A DNA stretch of 41,962 nucleotides from a candidate division TM6 bacterium UASB124 (GTDB lineage: Bacteria; Dependentiae; Babeliae; Babeliales; RVW-14), in contig LDIV01000005.1 in NCBI GenBank assembly GCA_001468855.1, forward strand, positions 51,573 to 93,534, given 5' to 3'. The stretch's first letter is position 1. The number at the start of each line of letters is the position of its first letter. This document shows, piece after piece, positions 18,181 to 27,703 of this stretch. The notes beneath the pieces are model-generated. The model was not told where the DNA came from. It did not search any database and saw only the letters and a list, made by a program, of their open reading frames with translations. Position numbers and translations under genes: made by a program.

Positions 18181-21100
18181 ATGAATAAACATTTTACGCA
18201 CCTTCATCTCCATACCGAATATTCATTGCTTGACGGAGCCATTCGGCTTCAAGACCTTGTCAATTTTGCCAAAGAACAACAATGGAACGCTTTAGGAATT
18301 ACCGACCATGGCAATATTTTCGGTGCTGTTAAGTTTTTTCAACTGGCAAAAAAAGCCAATATCAAACCCATTCTTGGCATTGAAATGTATTGTACCCCCG
18401 ACGTTGCCATCAAAGATACCAAAGAAAAATATCATCATTTAATACTGCTCGTACAAAATAAAGAAGGCTATAAAAATTTATGTCGCCTGATTGCCCTTTC
18501 GTATCAACAGGGATATTACTTTAAGCCTCGTATCGACTACGCCATGCTTGAAAAATATTCTGCAGGACTTATTGCAACAACAGCCTGTGTCGGCGGACAT
18601 ATTCCAACCTTACTTCGAGAAGGTAACATTGAAGAAGCCAAGCTCCGAACAGATTGGTTTTTAAATTTTTTTGGCCCTGATCGTTTTTTCTTTGAAGTTC
18701 AACCGGCAGAATTTGATAAGCAACAAGCAACCAACCCCCTCCTCATACAATACGCCAAAGAATGGGGCGTTAAGTGTACGTCATCATGCGATGCACACTA
18801 CCTGGCAAAAGAAGATAAAGAGGCTCATGAGGTCATGCTTGCAATACAAACCAAAGATCAACTGTCAAATCCCGATCGTTATACTTTTGGTGACTGTAAT
18901 GTCTATGTCCGCACCACACAGGAAATGCTCAACGCTTTTCCTGACATGCCCGATGTTGTTTGGAATACTGGTTTTATAGCTGATCAGTGCGAATTTGCAT
19001 TTGAATTCGGCAAGCTCCTGTTTCCTCTTTTTCCAATCCCTGAGACCTACACCCAGGAAACATACTTTGAAAAATTATGCAAAGACGGTCTTGAAAATCT
19101 TAAAGCCCAAGATTTAATACCCTCCGACAAATATGCATTCTATGACGAACGACTACGCACAGAAATAGAACTCATCATTAAAATGGGATTTGTCGGTTAT
19201 TTCCTTGTGGTCAGCGATTTTATTCAATGGTCTAAACGTAATAATATTCCCGTCGGCCCCGGTCGAGGATCCGCTGCCGGTTCTCTTGTTGCATGGACAT
19301 TACAGATAACCAACATTGATCCTATCAGGTATAATCTCTTGTTCGAACGTTTCTTAAATCCGGAACGTGTAAGCATGCCCGATATTGATATTGATTTCTG
19401 TATCGAACGTCGTGAAGAAGTTATCAATTACGTTAAAGACAAATACGGACACAATTGTGTATGCCAAATTATCACCTTTGGTACTATGATGGCCAAAGGC
19501 GTCATTAAGGATGTTGGCCGCGTACTTGGCTTTCCTTTTCAAGATACCAATGCAATAACAGAACTTATTCCGGAACAACTTAAAATCACACTCTCTGAAG
19601 CCATTCAACAGGAACCTCGACTTGCTCAGATGATCCAGAGCAATCCAAAAGTAAAACAACTCTTTGATATCTGCTTTAAGCTTGAAGGACTCACTCGCCA
19701 TGCATCAAAACATGCCGCCGGTGTCGTTATCTCCCCTGAAAACTTGTCCGATTGCTTACCACTGTTTGTACCACCAAAAAGCAATGATTTAGTTGCTCAA
19801 TATGCAATGACGGAACTTGAAGCAGTCGGTTTCCTGAAGATGGACTTTTTGGGACTTCAAAACCTCACCGTCATTGAGCGCACTTTAAAATCAATCAAAA
19901 AAAATCATGGAATTGATATTAACTTGAACAAGCTCCAACTTGATGACGCCAAAACATTTCAGCTCATCTGCAAAGGACAAACCAAAGGCGTTTTCCAATT
20001 TGAATCGGAAGGAATCGGTGAAGTATTACGCAAACTCCAACCGGATAAATTTGAAGATCTAATTGCCGTTAATGCGCTCTATCGGCCAGGGCCACTTGCT
20101 TCAGGTATGGTCGACGATTACATTGATCGCCGTCATGGTCGCAAACCAACCACCTACATGTTCCCTGAACTTGAGCCTATCTTGGCAGAAACCTACGGTG
20201 TCATTGTTTATCAAGAGCAGGTTATGAAAATTGCTTCCGCCATTGCCGGTTACACTCTGGGCGGCGCCGATATTTTACGTCGCGCCATGGGTAAGAAAAA
20301 AGTCGATGTCATGGCGCAGCAAAAAGAATTATTTGTTAAGGGGGCAACAGAACGTGGTTTTGATGGGAAAAAAGCTGCCGAGCTCTTTGAACTTATGGAA
20401 TATTTTGCAGGCTATGGTTTTAACAAATCTCACTCAGCAGCTTATGCACTTATCGCCTATCACACAGCATATCTCAAAGCAAATTATCCACGCGAATTCA
20501 TGTCAGCGCTTATCAGTTTTGAAACCGATAATCCGGATAACCTTACTAAATATCTTCAAGAAATTCATGACATGGGTATTGCAACTATCGCACCAAATAT
20601 CAACTCATCTGACATAGAATTTGTTGCAAACGACACCGGCATTATCTTTGGATTAAAAGGCATCAAGAACGTCGGACTTGCTGCATTACAAAACATTATC
20701 GAAGAACGCAGCAAAAAACCTTTCATTTCATTGTTTGATTTTTGTAAACGCGTTGACTTACGCACCGTCAATAAACGCGTCATCGAAAGTCTGATTTGTG
20801 CAGGAGCTATGGACCCATTACCGGGTAATCGAGCACAAAAAACAGCCGAGCTTGATAAAATCATAGAAAAGGCACATGAGCAAAAAGAGTCTGAAAAAAC
20901 CGGACAAATGGACCTCTTCCAAATAGTTGCAAATACACCGGAAAAACCACAGGCTGCCAACACTGATGATTATATTTTTCAACCGTTGGATGAGTGGTCG
21001 GATAAAGTTAAACTTGAAAAAGAACGCGAAGTTGCCGGCTTTTATTTAAGCTCGCATCCCCTCAAAACGTATGCCGCCAGCAAACTCATCGCTCACACAA

Positions 21101-21636
21101 CCTTTGCACAAGCAAAAGAGATGGTCAAAGAAGTTAATTCACTCAAAGAGCCAAGCGTTGTATGTTGCGGACTGGTACAAAGCCACAAGACAATCAATAC
21201 GAAAAAAGGCGATCGCATGGCATTTGTTCAATGCGAAGATTTGACCGATTCGGCAGAAGTAATTGTGTTTCCAAGCGTTTTTGCCAAAGTCGAAAGCCTT
21301 CTTGATCAATACAATGTCTTTATTATCAAAGGAACACTTGATATCACCGCTCAGACAACGTGTAAAATTAAGGCTAATGAATTGATTCCGGCAGACACGG
21401 CACTTAATGATCCAACACTTTTTAAAGCAATTATACTGACACTGCCAAATGATATTACAGAAACTAAACTTGAAAATATTAAAGCATCGTTACCCAAAGG
21501 ATCATTACCTCTGCAAATTTCTTTTAAAGAAAATGATTTGCAGTTAAAGCTGTTTTCATCAGTGAAAACAAATTACGATCAACAAGTATTTTCAGAAATT
21601 TGTAGTGATGGCGTTCAGCTTCAGATTGTTCTGTAA
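18181..21636 (+). CDS. dnaE: DNA polymerase III alpha subunit
   Basis: The replicative polymerase, 1151 aa against 1160 in E. coli. The N-terminal PHP domain begins HLHLHTEYSLLDG and ITDHGNIFG and keeps the His/Asp metal ligands, so it may proofread. The polymerase aspartates fall at Asp401 and Asp403 (PDIDIDF) and Asp555 (FLKMDFLGL), the same numbers as in E. coli. The GPGRGSAAGS palm loop and HASKHAAGVVI are present. Near residues 985-1060 an OB fold (VVCCGLVQSHKTINTKKGDR) follows the tandem helix-hairpin-helix region. The start is fixed by the PHP motif, yet no ribosome site is visible; a hairpin ends 2 bp before the ATG. It converges with the next gene, 25 bp away. Confidence 0.97.
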   Translation: MNKHFTHLHLHTEYSLLDGAIRLQDLVNFAKEQQWNALGITDHGNIFGAVKFFQLAKKANIKPILGIEMYCTPDVAIKDTKEKYHHLILLVQNKEGYKNLCRLIALSYQQGYYFKPRIDYAMLEKYSAGLIATTACVGGHIPTLLREGNIEEAKLRTDWFLNFFGPDRFFFEVQPAEFDKQQATNPLLIQYAKEWGVKCTSSCDAHYLAKEDKEAHEVMLAIQTKDQLSNPDRYTFGDCNVYVRTTQEMLNAFPDMPDVVWNTGFIADQCEFAFEFGKLLFPLFPIPETYTQETYFEKLCKDGLENLKAQDLIPSDKYAFYDERLRTEIELIIKMGFVGYFLVVSDFIQWSKRNNIPVGPGRGSAAGSLVAWTLQITNIDPIRYNLLFERFLNPERVSMPDIDIDFCIERREEVINYVKDKYGHNCVCQIITFGTMMAKGVIKDVGRVLGFPFQDTNAITELIPEQLKITLSEAIQQEPRLAQMIQSNPKVKQLFDICFKLEGLTRHASKHAAGVVISPENLSDCLPLFVPPKSNDLVAQYAMTELEAVGFLKMDFLGLQNLTVIERTLKSIKKNHGIDINLNKLQLDDAKTFQLICKGQTKGVFQFESEGIGEVLRKLQPDKFEDLIAVNALYRPGPLASGMVDDYIDRRHGRKPTTYMFPELEPILAETYGVIVYQEQVMKIASAIAGYTLGGADILRRAMGKKKVDVMAQQKELFVKGATERGFDGKKAAELFELMEYFAGYGFNKSHSAAYALIAYHTAYLKANYPREFMSALISFETDNPDNLTKYLQEIHDMGIATIAPNINSSDIEFVANDTGIIFGLKGIKNVGLAALQNIIEERSKKPFISLFDFCKRVDLRTVNKRVIESLICAGAMDPLPGNRAQKTAELDKIIEKAHEQKESEKTGQMDLFQIVANTPEKPQAANTDDYIFQPLDEWSDKVKLEKEREVAGFYLSSHPLKTYAASKLIAHTTFAQAKEMVKEVNSLKEPSVVCCGLVQSHKTINTKKGDRMAFVQCEDLTDSAEVIVFPSVFAKVESLLDQYNVFIIKGTLDITAQTTCKIKANELIPADTALNDPTLFKAIILTLPNDITETKLENIKASLPKGSLPLQISFKENDLQLKLFSSVKTNYDQQVFSEICSDGVQLQIVL

Positions 21637-21661
21637 TGGCGCGAACAACAATATTAATAGA

Positions 21662-22702
21662 TTATTGTGAAAGTGCTGTGTAAAGAACAATGCCACCGGC
21701 AGCTGTAACCGCTGCAAGGCCAACACCGGCCAAAAGCATATACTTAATCTTGGCATTAAGCGATTTATTCTCCTCCAAAAGCCTTTCTCCATTAGCTTCA
21801 CAACGTGTAATACGTTGTACATATTCCAGTTTCAGTTGATCAAGCACCTGACTAAGTTGTGCATGCACTTGCTTGAATTCTGTAAGTTCTTGAGCTCGTT
21901 GCACAAGCTCTTGCTTTAACGTAATAAGTTCTTGAGTCCGTTGAGTGACAGTTTGTCTCATTTGATCGGCATTCCCATTATTATTAATCAACTGTTGTTC
22001 AATAGTAGCCAACTGCTTTTCAAGCTGTATAATTTTACAGTTCAATTGCTGACTTATGTGTTCAACACTTGCCTCACAATGTTCATTGCTAAGGACATTT
22101 TTTTGACCCTGCAAAGCAATCGCTTGTCTCAGCTGAACTAACTCTTGAATATATCGGTTAAGATCTTGTCTCAGTTGTTTAGTATCCCCACCGCAATTGG
22201 CTAACTGCTGTTCAATAGTAGTTAACTGCTGCGCAATCTGTACAATTTTGTTACTCAACTGTTGCTCAGTCTGTACTATTCTCGTTTCAAGTAGCTGATT
22301 ATTGTATGCAGCAACGCATGGATCTTGTTGACCTTTTGGAACAGATTGACGCTCCACATGATGAGAATCTACATCGGCATGATTAACATCCTCAACCGTC
22401 TCAGATTCTTTAATACAAATATTATCCAATTGCCCATCACAATAACCTCTCACACCTTCATTATGTTCTTCCCCATTATCGGCAATCGAAAGATTAGCAG
22501 GTTGCTCATTATCATGTTGTTTTTGTTCACTGTTTTGCTGAGCCGCATCTGCCAAACAAAGCGCATGTTGTTGCTTTTGCAGAGGAGCACCGGATGCATT
22601 GTATATTATAAAAGCACCGGCCGCATGTGCTGTTGCACCCAAAACGACAGTCAGCCCAACAAATAGAAGTTCTTTTTCTATATTTGTGATAAACCTACTC
22701 AC
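21662..22702 (-). CDS. Coiled-coil membrane protein with an internal duplication
   Basis: A 346-aa protein that I do not recognise. It has a hydrophobic N-terminal helix (about 11-33), a polar Gln/Glu/His-rich linker to about residue 135, a long coiled coil (about 140-315) and a C-terminal membrane helix (about 320-342). The coiled coil contains two related copies of about 50 residues, 145-193 and 215-264, both with the pattern QQL..KI.Q...QL.TIEQQL and a later Q.L..LRQ or LKQ. The start is GTG at 22702 with a GGGAG ribosome site. With a membrane helix at each end it could form a tethered rod in the periplasm. It opens the minus-strand block of unknown envelope proteins. Confidence 0.75.
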   Translation of the reverse strand: MSRFITNIEKELLFVGLTVVLGATAHAAGAFIIYNASGAPLQKQQHALCLADAAQQNSEQKQHDNEQPANLSIADNGEEHNEGVRGYCDGQLDNICIKESETVEDVNHADVDSHHVERQSVPKGQQDPCVAAYNNQLLETRIVQTEQQLSNKIVQIAQQLTTIEQQLANCGGDTKQLRQDLNRYIQELVQLRQAIALQGQKNVLSNEHCEASVEHISQQLNCKIIQLEKQLATIEQQLINNNGNADQMRQTVTQRTQELITLKQELVQRAQELTEFKQVHAQLSQVLDQLKLEYVQRITRCEANGERLLEENKSLNAKIKYMLLAGVGLAAVTAAGGIVLYTALSQ

Positions 22703-22919
22703 AGTTTCTCCCTTACATTAACGATGGTTACAATAATGGTACAAATATACACATGAACAGTATAAGAAGGAAATCGGACTTTTATGAATTATGTTTATCG
22801 GATATTAACTAGATTATTTGAAGAAAACAGTGATACGCATCAGTAGCAATAACATCATACGACAGACACTTTATATCGTTTTTCTCCACATACATTCGTT
22901 ACAATAAAACTTAACCTTA

Positions 22920-23765
22920 CTACAAAGTATCATTGACGCGAGCTTTAAGACCTTCATTAATTTGTTTGCGGAATTCGCCTCTCAAATCAAGAATAAGCTT
23001 ATCGAGCGCTTTATTGTTATGAGGAATTTTTTTAGCAACCGGTTGTTGATCGTGCTCTACTTGCGGAGCTGATTCTTTATATTCGACAGGCGACTGATTT
23101 TGATCTGCCTCCGGTACTTCATGACTAAACGTATGATATTTTTTGGAAGAATCATTTGCAGGAGCCCTGTTGCCATCTTGTTCTGATTCATAGTTATGTG
23201 ATTTATTATCAGATCCACCGTCAGAAGCTGTATATACTTTTCCGGCCGCCGTATCATCTTTTTTCACTGCAGCCTTTTGGTTATGAACACCGTCATTGCG
23301 CGGCAAATCAAAATCAAATGATACATTTGTTGGATTTTTTTGATCTTCATAAGGAACGGAATCATTATCACCTAATCCATCAAACCAATCGTTAAATGAT
23401 TGGTCATAATGAGTTGGTTCATCTACATCGTTATTACCATCCAAATCATCGCCGCTATCGCGATGTATCTCAACATGCTCCTGTTGGGTGTTCGTTTGAG
23501 GATTTGCAGGAGCTGCCTTTGCAGAATCTTTTATAGCTAATGGTGTACGCAATGATTCATTGGTATTACTAGAGTCTTTATCAGAAGAAACCTTTGCTTG
23601 TTCTTTTACCTGTACATCATCCTCATAAGAAGGAATCTGTGAATCGTCAGCAAGAAAAAACCATATGATTAGCGCAACAAAAAAGACAATGCCGCAAGCT
23701 ATAGCTAACAACTTCCAATGCTTTTTGATAAATGTAATAACAATCTCTTTCATACACACACCCAT
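22920..23765 (-). CDS. Single-pass membrane protein with an acidic low-complexity domain
   Basis: A 281-aa protein without recognisable family. A positively charged N-terminus and one strong membrane helix (about 16-39, LLAIACGIVFFVALIIWFFL) are followed by about 240 hydrophilic residues rich in Asp, Asn, Ser, Gln and Lys, probably disordered. The last 35 residues (DKLILDLRGEFRKQINEGLK) look helical. The start is uncertain: ATG at 23765 or at 23753 (MKEIVITF); neither has a good ribosome site. It follows a strong terminator, so it should have its own promoter, which I could not find. The gap from 22703 to 22919 holds no supported gene. Confidence 0.65.
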   Translation of the reverse strand: MGVCMKEIVITFIKKHWKLLAIACGIVFFVALIIWFFLADDSQIPSYEDDVQVKEQAKVSSDKDSSNTNESLRTPLAIKDSAKAAPANPQTNTQQEHVEIHRDSGDDLDGNNDVDEPTHYDQSFNDWFDGLGDNDSVPYEDQKNPTNVSFDFDLPRNDGVHNQKAAVKKDDTAAGKVYTASDGGSDNKSHNYESEQDGNRAPANDSSKKYHTFSHEVPEADQNQSPVEYKESAPQVEHDQQPVAKKIPHNNKALDKLILDLRGEFRKQINEGLKARVNDTL

Positions 23766-23770
23766 TTATA

Positions 23771-23810
23771 CAAAAGGAATGATCTGGTATTTACCAGATC
23801 ATTCCTTTTG
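23771..23810 (-). terminator. Strong hairpin terminator
   Basis: An 18-bp perfect stem (23771-23788 with 23793-23810) with a 4-nt loop lies 9 bp past the stop of the gene ending at 23820. A and T runs lie at its base, so it can work in both directions. Confidence 0.85.
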
Positions 23811-23819
23811 TGTTCAAAT

Positions 23820-24788
23820 TTACATAAAACGCAATTTGGTAATTCCTGATACCTGATTACCATTAGCTTGAACAACCACATTACCAAATACGGCTATTGC
23901 CTTGCCCTTAAACTCATTACCCAATTGTAATGTTTGTTTTATATCTTTTTGTAATGCTTTTTCAACTTCTTTGTGCTGATTAATTGCATCTTTAGCTTTT
24001 TTTACGCATAAAATAAGTGTTTCTTGTATTTTCTCATCAAGCATATTAGCAATATCATCAATATATTGTTTAATGGATCCTTTTTGTTGCTGACCATTAA
24101 CCTCGTAATTTACCTCCATACGATTAAACATCTCTGCCAAAGAAGCATGATCAACATCTTGCATGCTCTTTTTAAGATCTGAGATAAAATTACCAGCAGT
24201 ATAAAGAACGCCTGCAACCGCCTCAATAAGACGATCCAAATCAATTTGTTCGAGGGTAAAAATAAATACTCGATCATGCTGCAAAGTAACCTTACATACA
24301 TCTTTTTTCCAATTACCTTCAGTCAACATAGTATCATCATTATTGTTCAGCCGATTCAATCCTTTACCTATTTTTTGCACGAGCAGATTTACAAGTGCTT
24401 GTTTAGAGCCAACGCCTTGCAACATGTCTTGCTTATTCAAAAATTCTGTATTAAATTCTCGGATAAAATAAGCAACGACTTTTGCAGCGAAAACATTGGC
24501 CACCATTGTTCGTAAAGGTTCAGACAAATTCGCTATCTTAACTGCACACTGTTGAGCTTGCTCAGACAATGTATATTGATCTGTTTGTTGGCCTGGTTGT
24601 TGAACAGTACCTTTAAAGGAAATTTTTGATATTTCACCTAAAGCGTCTTTAGCAGCATCAACCGCATTTTTGACTTGGTCACCAACGGTTCCTTGCACCG
24701 GCGCATGCTGAGCACAAAATGTGTTGCCAAATAATATTGTTACGGCAAAGCCAAAACTGCATAACTGTTTGTGTGAAAAAGTAAACAT
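23820..24788 (-). CDS. Secreted helical protein of unknown function
   Basis: A 322-aa protein with a signal peptide (about 1-26, ending FCAQHAP). The mature part is mostly amphipathic helix (for example NLSEPLRTMVANVFAAKVVAYF and LDEKIQETLILCVKKAKDAI). It ends in a short strand-rich segment (GKAIAVFGNVVVQANGNQVSG). There is no C-terminal membrane helix, unlike its neighbours. A strong TAGGAGG ribosome site precedes the ATG. It probably shares a transcript with the genes upstream (24825-28563) and ends at the terminator at 23771-23810. No family is recognised. Confidence 0.75.
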   Translation of the reverse strand: MFTFSHKQLCSFGFAVTILFGNTFCAQHAPVQGTVGDQVKNAVDAAKDALGEISKISFKGTVQQPGQQTDQYTLSEQAQQCAVKIANLSEPLRTMVANVFAAKVVAYFIREFNTEFLNKQDMLQGVGSKQALVNLLVQKIGKGLNRLNNNDDTMLTEGNWKKDVCKVTLQHDRVFIFTLEQIDLDRLIEAVAGVLYTAGNFISDLKKSMQDVDHASLAEMFNRMEVNYEVNGQQQKGSIKQYIDDIANMLDEKIQETLILCVKKAKDAINQHKEVEKALQKDIKQTLQLGNEFKGKAIAVFGNVVVQANGNQVSGITKLRFM

Positions 24789-24824
24789 AATAATAACCTC
24801 CTAAAAAAAATAATAAAACTTCGC

Positions 24825-25736
24825 TTATCGCTGAAAACCAAATTTTCGCGCAAGCCAATTAAACAATCTACCACTTAATTTATATGCACCAAACCCTAAT
24901 ACTGAAGATACAATAATGAGATCTTGCATCAAAAGTTCTTTATCTGCACACCACAAACCAAATAGGAAGGGCGTAGCCGCACATCCTGTTTGAATAATTT
25001 TTTGTATAACCAGATTCTTTACATAATTTGCTTCTATCATAATTCTTAAGTCATGAGGAACACCAATAGGGATCATTCGATGTTGCAAACCATTTTGATT
25101 CTGCTGTATCCCTCTCACAATGTCATCTTTAAATGCATTCCAATATTGATCACGTGTGTTAGGATTTGTGCTGTTAACAAAGTCATCCGGCGTTTTTTCT
25201 CGTAGTTTATCCAAAAATCGAGAACTATTTTGATTATTTTGTTGAGTAAAAAAATTTTTAGCATCTTGATGCAAACTTGAATAATTGATAACAGCACAAC
25301 AAATAGTCTGAATCATTTTGAACAAAATTGCCTGATGAATAGTTATATCCATTGGCGATTCTACCCCATTTTCTATATTTGAAAATATAACATTAGGGTT
25401 TTGTGCATGTTTTGCTAATAGGCCAGTAAAAATACCATCTGTATATGCCAATTCATATGCATGAATAAGCTCATAAAAATCACGTCCATCTATAATATAA
25501 TCCTGGTGCTGTTGAGCCTGTTGTTGCTGTTGCTGCTGCTGATCAGGGAAAATACGTCCAAGAGCTTCATCGAATTTCAATTGCAATGCACCACATTTGC
25601 TAAATTCTGGTGATGGATTTCGGTGCTGAGCTTCAGATCCAGGATCAAAGACCACAGGTCGTTGTGCAGCGTACCCGATGCCTATAAAAAACATTGCTGT
25701 TAAGTTAATTAAAATTTTCAAAAAAATATTTTTCAT
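24825..25736 (-). CDS. Secreted protein with poly-Gln stretch and C-terminal membrane helix
   Basis: A 303-aa protein of unknown function. I chose the ATG at 25736, where a signal peptide begins (MKNIFLKILINLTAMFFIGI, then GYAAQ) after an AGGAAT ribosome site; the longer frame to 25847 runs into the upstream gene and reads poorly. A run of seven Gln followed by AQQHQ lies about 50 residues into the mature part. A helical middle follows, then a hydrophobic region near residues 250-285 (LLMQDLIIVSSVLGFGAYKL) and a basic end LARKFGFQR. The architecture (signal peptide, Gln-rich region, soluble domain, C-terminal membrane helix, basic tail) recurs in this gene block. Confidence 0.75.
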   Translation of the reverse strand: MKNIFLKILINLTAMFFIGIGYAAQRPVVFDPGSEAQHRNPSPEFSKCGALQLKFDEALGRIFPDQQQQQQQQAQQHQDYIIDGRDFYELIHAYELAYTDGIFTGLLAKHAQNPNVIFSNIENGVESPMDITIHQAILFKMIQTICCAVINYSSLHQDAKNFFTQQNNQNSSRFLDKLREKTPDDFVNSTNPNTRDQYWNAFKDDIVRGIQQNQNGLQHRMIPIGVPHDLRIMIEANYVKNLVIQKIIQTGCAATPFLFGLWCADKELLMQDLIIVSSVLGFGAYKLSGRLFNWLARKFGFQR

Positions 25737-25755
25737 AATTATTCCTAAAATTTTG

Positions 25756-26979
25756 TTAGTGCAAGCAAGGACCATACGATCTCCAAAAAGCAAGTTTTTT
25801 AAAGATTGTACACAATACATTTTTGATCGTATGCGAAGTACTCTCAACGGTACCTGGCAGTGCTGGCAAATTTACTGCCTGATCAACCAGATTAGGAACC
25901 TGTTGAGCAACCTGCTCCGTAACAGCAACACTAATCAACGCAGGCGCTTTAGTCGCTACAGCCGTAGCAACTTGTTGAGAAACTTCTTGCGCAACACGAT
26001 CCTTTACAATTTTTTCAACAACCTTTTCTGTCACCATACCAACACCACACACCGCCAATTCTTTCCATGTCAAATAGTAAAGAACACCAACTCCGGCAAC
26101 AAGAACAAGCGCTACTGCCCCGAAAGTAAAACATGTCCACTTGATTTTGCTTCGTATTGAATGACTTTCTTGCGTATGTTTTTTGTCAATTGCTATAAGA
26201 GACTGCGACTGTTTTTCATCGGCCGTGTTAAGAGCTTGAGCTGTACTATTTATAAGCGTTTTCAGCTGATCCTTTTGTGTTTGTTGTTGCAGAGTAACAT
26301 CAGTTGTAAGCGTGATTAGCTTTGTTTCAAGATCTATTGTCTTTTGTTGTTGTGCTTCAAACGCTTTCTTTTGTGCATCAACATCTCGGCACATCTTATC
26401 AAGAACATTAGTTGCTCTTGATAACTCATTTTTGAGATCTTCATTCTGGGCAGAAAGTCGTTTGATCTCAGATTCATTTTGTTCTTTATTACGTTGAAGT
26501 TCAGTCAGTTTCTCATTATTTTTTTCAATAATGCTTGCAAGCTCCTTATGATCAGCTTGAATTTTTTCAATAGCATTAGCATTATTAGCCACAACAGCTT
26601 GCGCTCCACCATGATCAATTAAATTTTGTGCATCTTGAGCAACTTGTTGTCCATATGCTTGATTCAACATAACGATCAATGCAGCATGTTTGGCCGGATC
26701 AATAATGTGATCGTGCCAGCGACCGCCAGCATAATACCACGAACCAGCACGCTTATATGCCACAGTCTTTCTTCTTTTATAAGTAACAACAAGTGGCTGA
26801 TATGCAACAGCTTGCCTTTGTAGCTGTTGCTGACCGTTTTGTTGTTCTTGATTAACGCCCTGTAAAACATCCTCAGCTGGTTGATCTGCTCTACGTTTCA
26901 TTGCATTAAGATCAACTGACGCTGCACCCAATGCAACAATAAAACCAGTTAATAAAAATCTTTTTATTTTAATATCCAT
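25756..26979 (-). CDS. Coiled-coil secreted or membrane protein
   Basis: A 407-aa protein. The first ten residues (MDIKIKRFLL) and the whole upstream region are identical to those of the next gene upstream, a sign of recombination. A signal peptide ends near residue 26. A Gln-rich stretch (about 40-60), a coiled coil (about 150-265; KLTELQRNKEQNESEIKRLS and similar) and a membrane helix (about 277-298) follow. After this an amphipathic Val/Ala/Gln-rich region (VAQEVSQQVATAVATKAPAL) resembles apolipoprotein-like helices. The tail is Cys/Trp-containing (FWRSYGPCLH). The ribosome site is GCGAGG. Function unknown; a tethered scaffold is one possibility. Confidence 0.72.
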   Translation of the reverse strand: MDIKIKRFLLTGFIVALGAASVDLNAMKRRADQPAEDVLQGVNQEQQNGQQQLQRQAVAYQPLVVTYKRRKTVAYKRAGSWYYAGGRWHDHIIDPAKHAALIVMLNQAYGQQVAQDAQNLIDHGGAQAVVANNANAIEKIQADHKELASIIEKNNEKLTELQRNKEQNESEIKRLSAQNEDLKNELSRATNVLDKMCRDVDAQKKAFEAQQQKTIDLETKLITLTTDVTLQQQTQKDQLKTLINSTAQALNTADEKQSQSLIAIDKKHTQESHSIRSKIKWTCFTFGAVALVLVAGVGVLYYLTWKELAVCGVGMVTEKVVEKIVKDRVAQEVSQQVATAVATKAPALISVAVTEQVAQQVPNLVDQAVNLPALPGTVESTSHTIKNVLCTIFKKLAFWRSYGPCLH

Positions 26980-27019
26980 GATAACCTCGCTATTTCCCCA
27001 TTAATTAATGATTATTACC
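26950..27019 (-). repeat. 70-bp junction repeat, copy 1
   Basis: It matches 27674-27744 exactly apart from one extra base in the other copy. It spans the last codons and stop of the upstream gene, the whole spacer with its ribosome site, and the first ten codons (MDIKIKRFLL) of the downstream gene. Confidence 0.9.
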
Positions 27020-27703
27020 GTTATTGCCATTTACAGCACCATTTACCGCTGCAGCTGCATTATTGTTTGCTGCAAGATTCTGCTGCGCTGGAAATATTTT
27101 AGAAAACAATTTTCTTATTAATTTGTATGCAACCAATTGCGTAGCCGCATAAATTACAATAGTCCGACCGGAAACCGGACATGTTGCACCAGTAGGTTCC
27201 TTAACCTCATGGTAATCATTACATAGATACCCTTGATCGACAACAACTTTGGAACTGAAAGTAATATTTGGCTCAACACCTGTTATGGTATCGGCACTTA
27301 CTACATAAACATATCCTGCCGTTGTCAAAACATAGGCGATACCGGAAGATATAACATATGCAACAACATTTTGATTGCGCATAATCTTCTCATAGAGTGG
27401 GTTGACTATAACTCTTTTGGCCCATCTCCAACCTAACCCCAAATGCCGTTTTATAGCACTAGGAACATTAAGACATGGTTTTATACACCAATTATCTGCC
27501 CCATCTACAGCTCTATGCATAAAGTCGGCAAGACGAGTATGTCTTGGTGCCACCACATTTGCCTGTTGATTTCCAGCATGATTTCCATTGCCATTACCGG
27601 CAGGCTGACCGTTAGCCACACCTTGCATACCAAATCCATACGTTGTAACTGACAACGTAAAAGTACAACAGAGTAATAAAAATCTTTTTATTTTAATATC
27701 CAT
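27005..27703 (-). CDS. Secreted Asn/Gly-rich membrane protein with MHRAVDG motif (paralog A)
   Basis: A 232-aa protein with a signal peptide (1 to about 24) and an Asn/Gly-rich linker. A conserved box follows: LADFMHRAVDGADNWCIKPC then NVPSAIKRH. There are two hydrophobic segments (about 114-135 and near 185-200) and an Asn/Ala-rich C-terminus ending NGNNH. The box and the overall plan match the gene immediately upstream (27730), so they are tandem paralogs. Its ribosome site and spacer are an exact copy of those of the gene downstream. The two hydrophobic segments suggest it is held in a membrane with a loop of about 50 residues that contains cysteines (YLCNDY, TCPVSG). No known family recognised. 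Confidence 0.72.
   Translation of the reverse strand: MDIKIKRFLLLCCTFTLSVTTYGFGMQGVANGQPAGNGNGNHAGNQQANVVAPRHTRLADFMHRAVDGADNWCIKPCLNVPSAIKRHLGLGWRWAKRVIVNPLYEKIMRNQNVVAYVISSGIAYVLTTAGYVYVVSADTITGVEPNITFSSKVVVDQGYLCNDYHEVKEPTGATCPVSGRTIVIYAATQLVAYKLIRKLFSKIFPAQQNLAANNNAAAAVNGAVNGNNGNNH

Noticed and set aside
22745..22850. Two peptides of about 20 codons (starting MNSIRRKS and MNYVYRIL) in the gap before the coiled-coil gene
   Set aside because: Too short, with poorly spaced ribosome sites and no sign of conservation that can be judged here.
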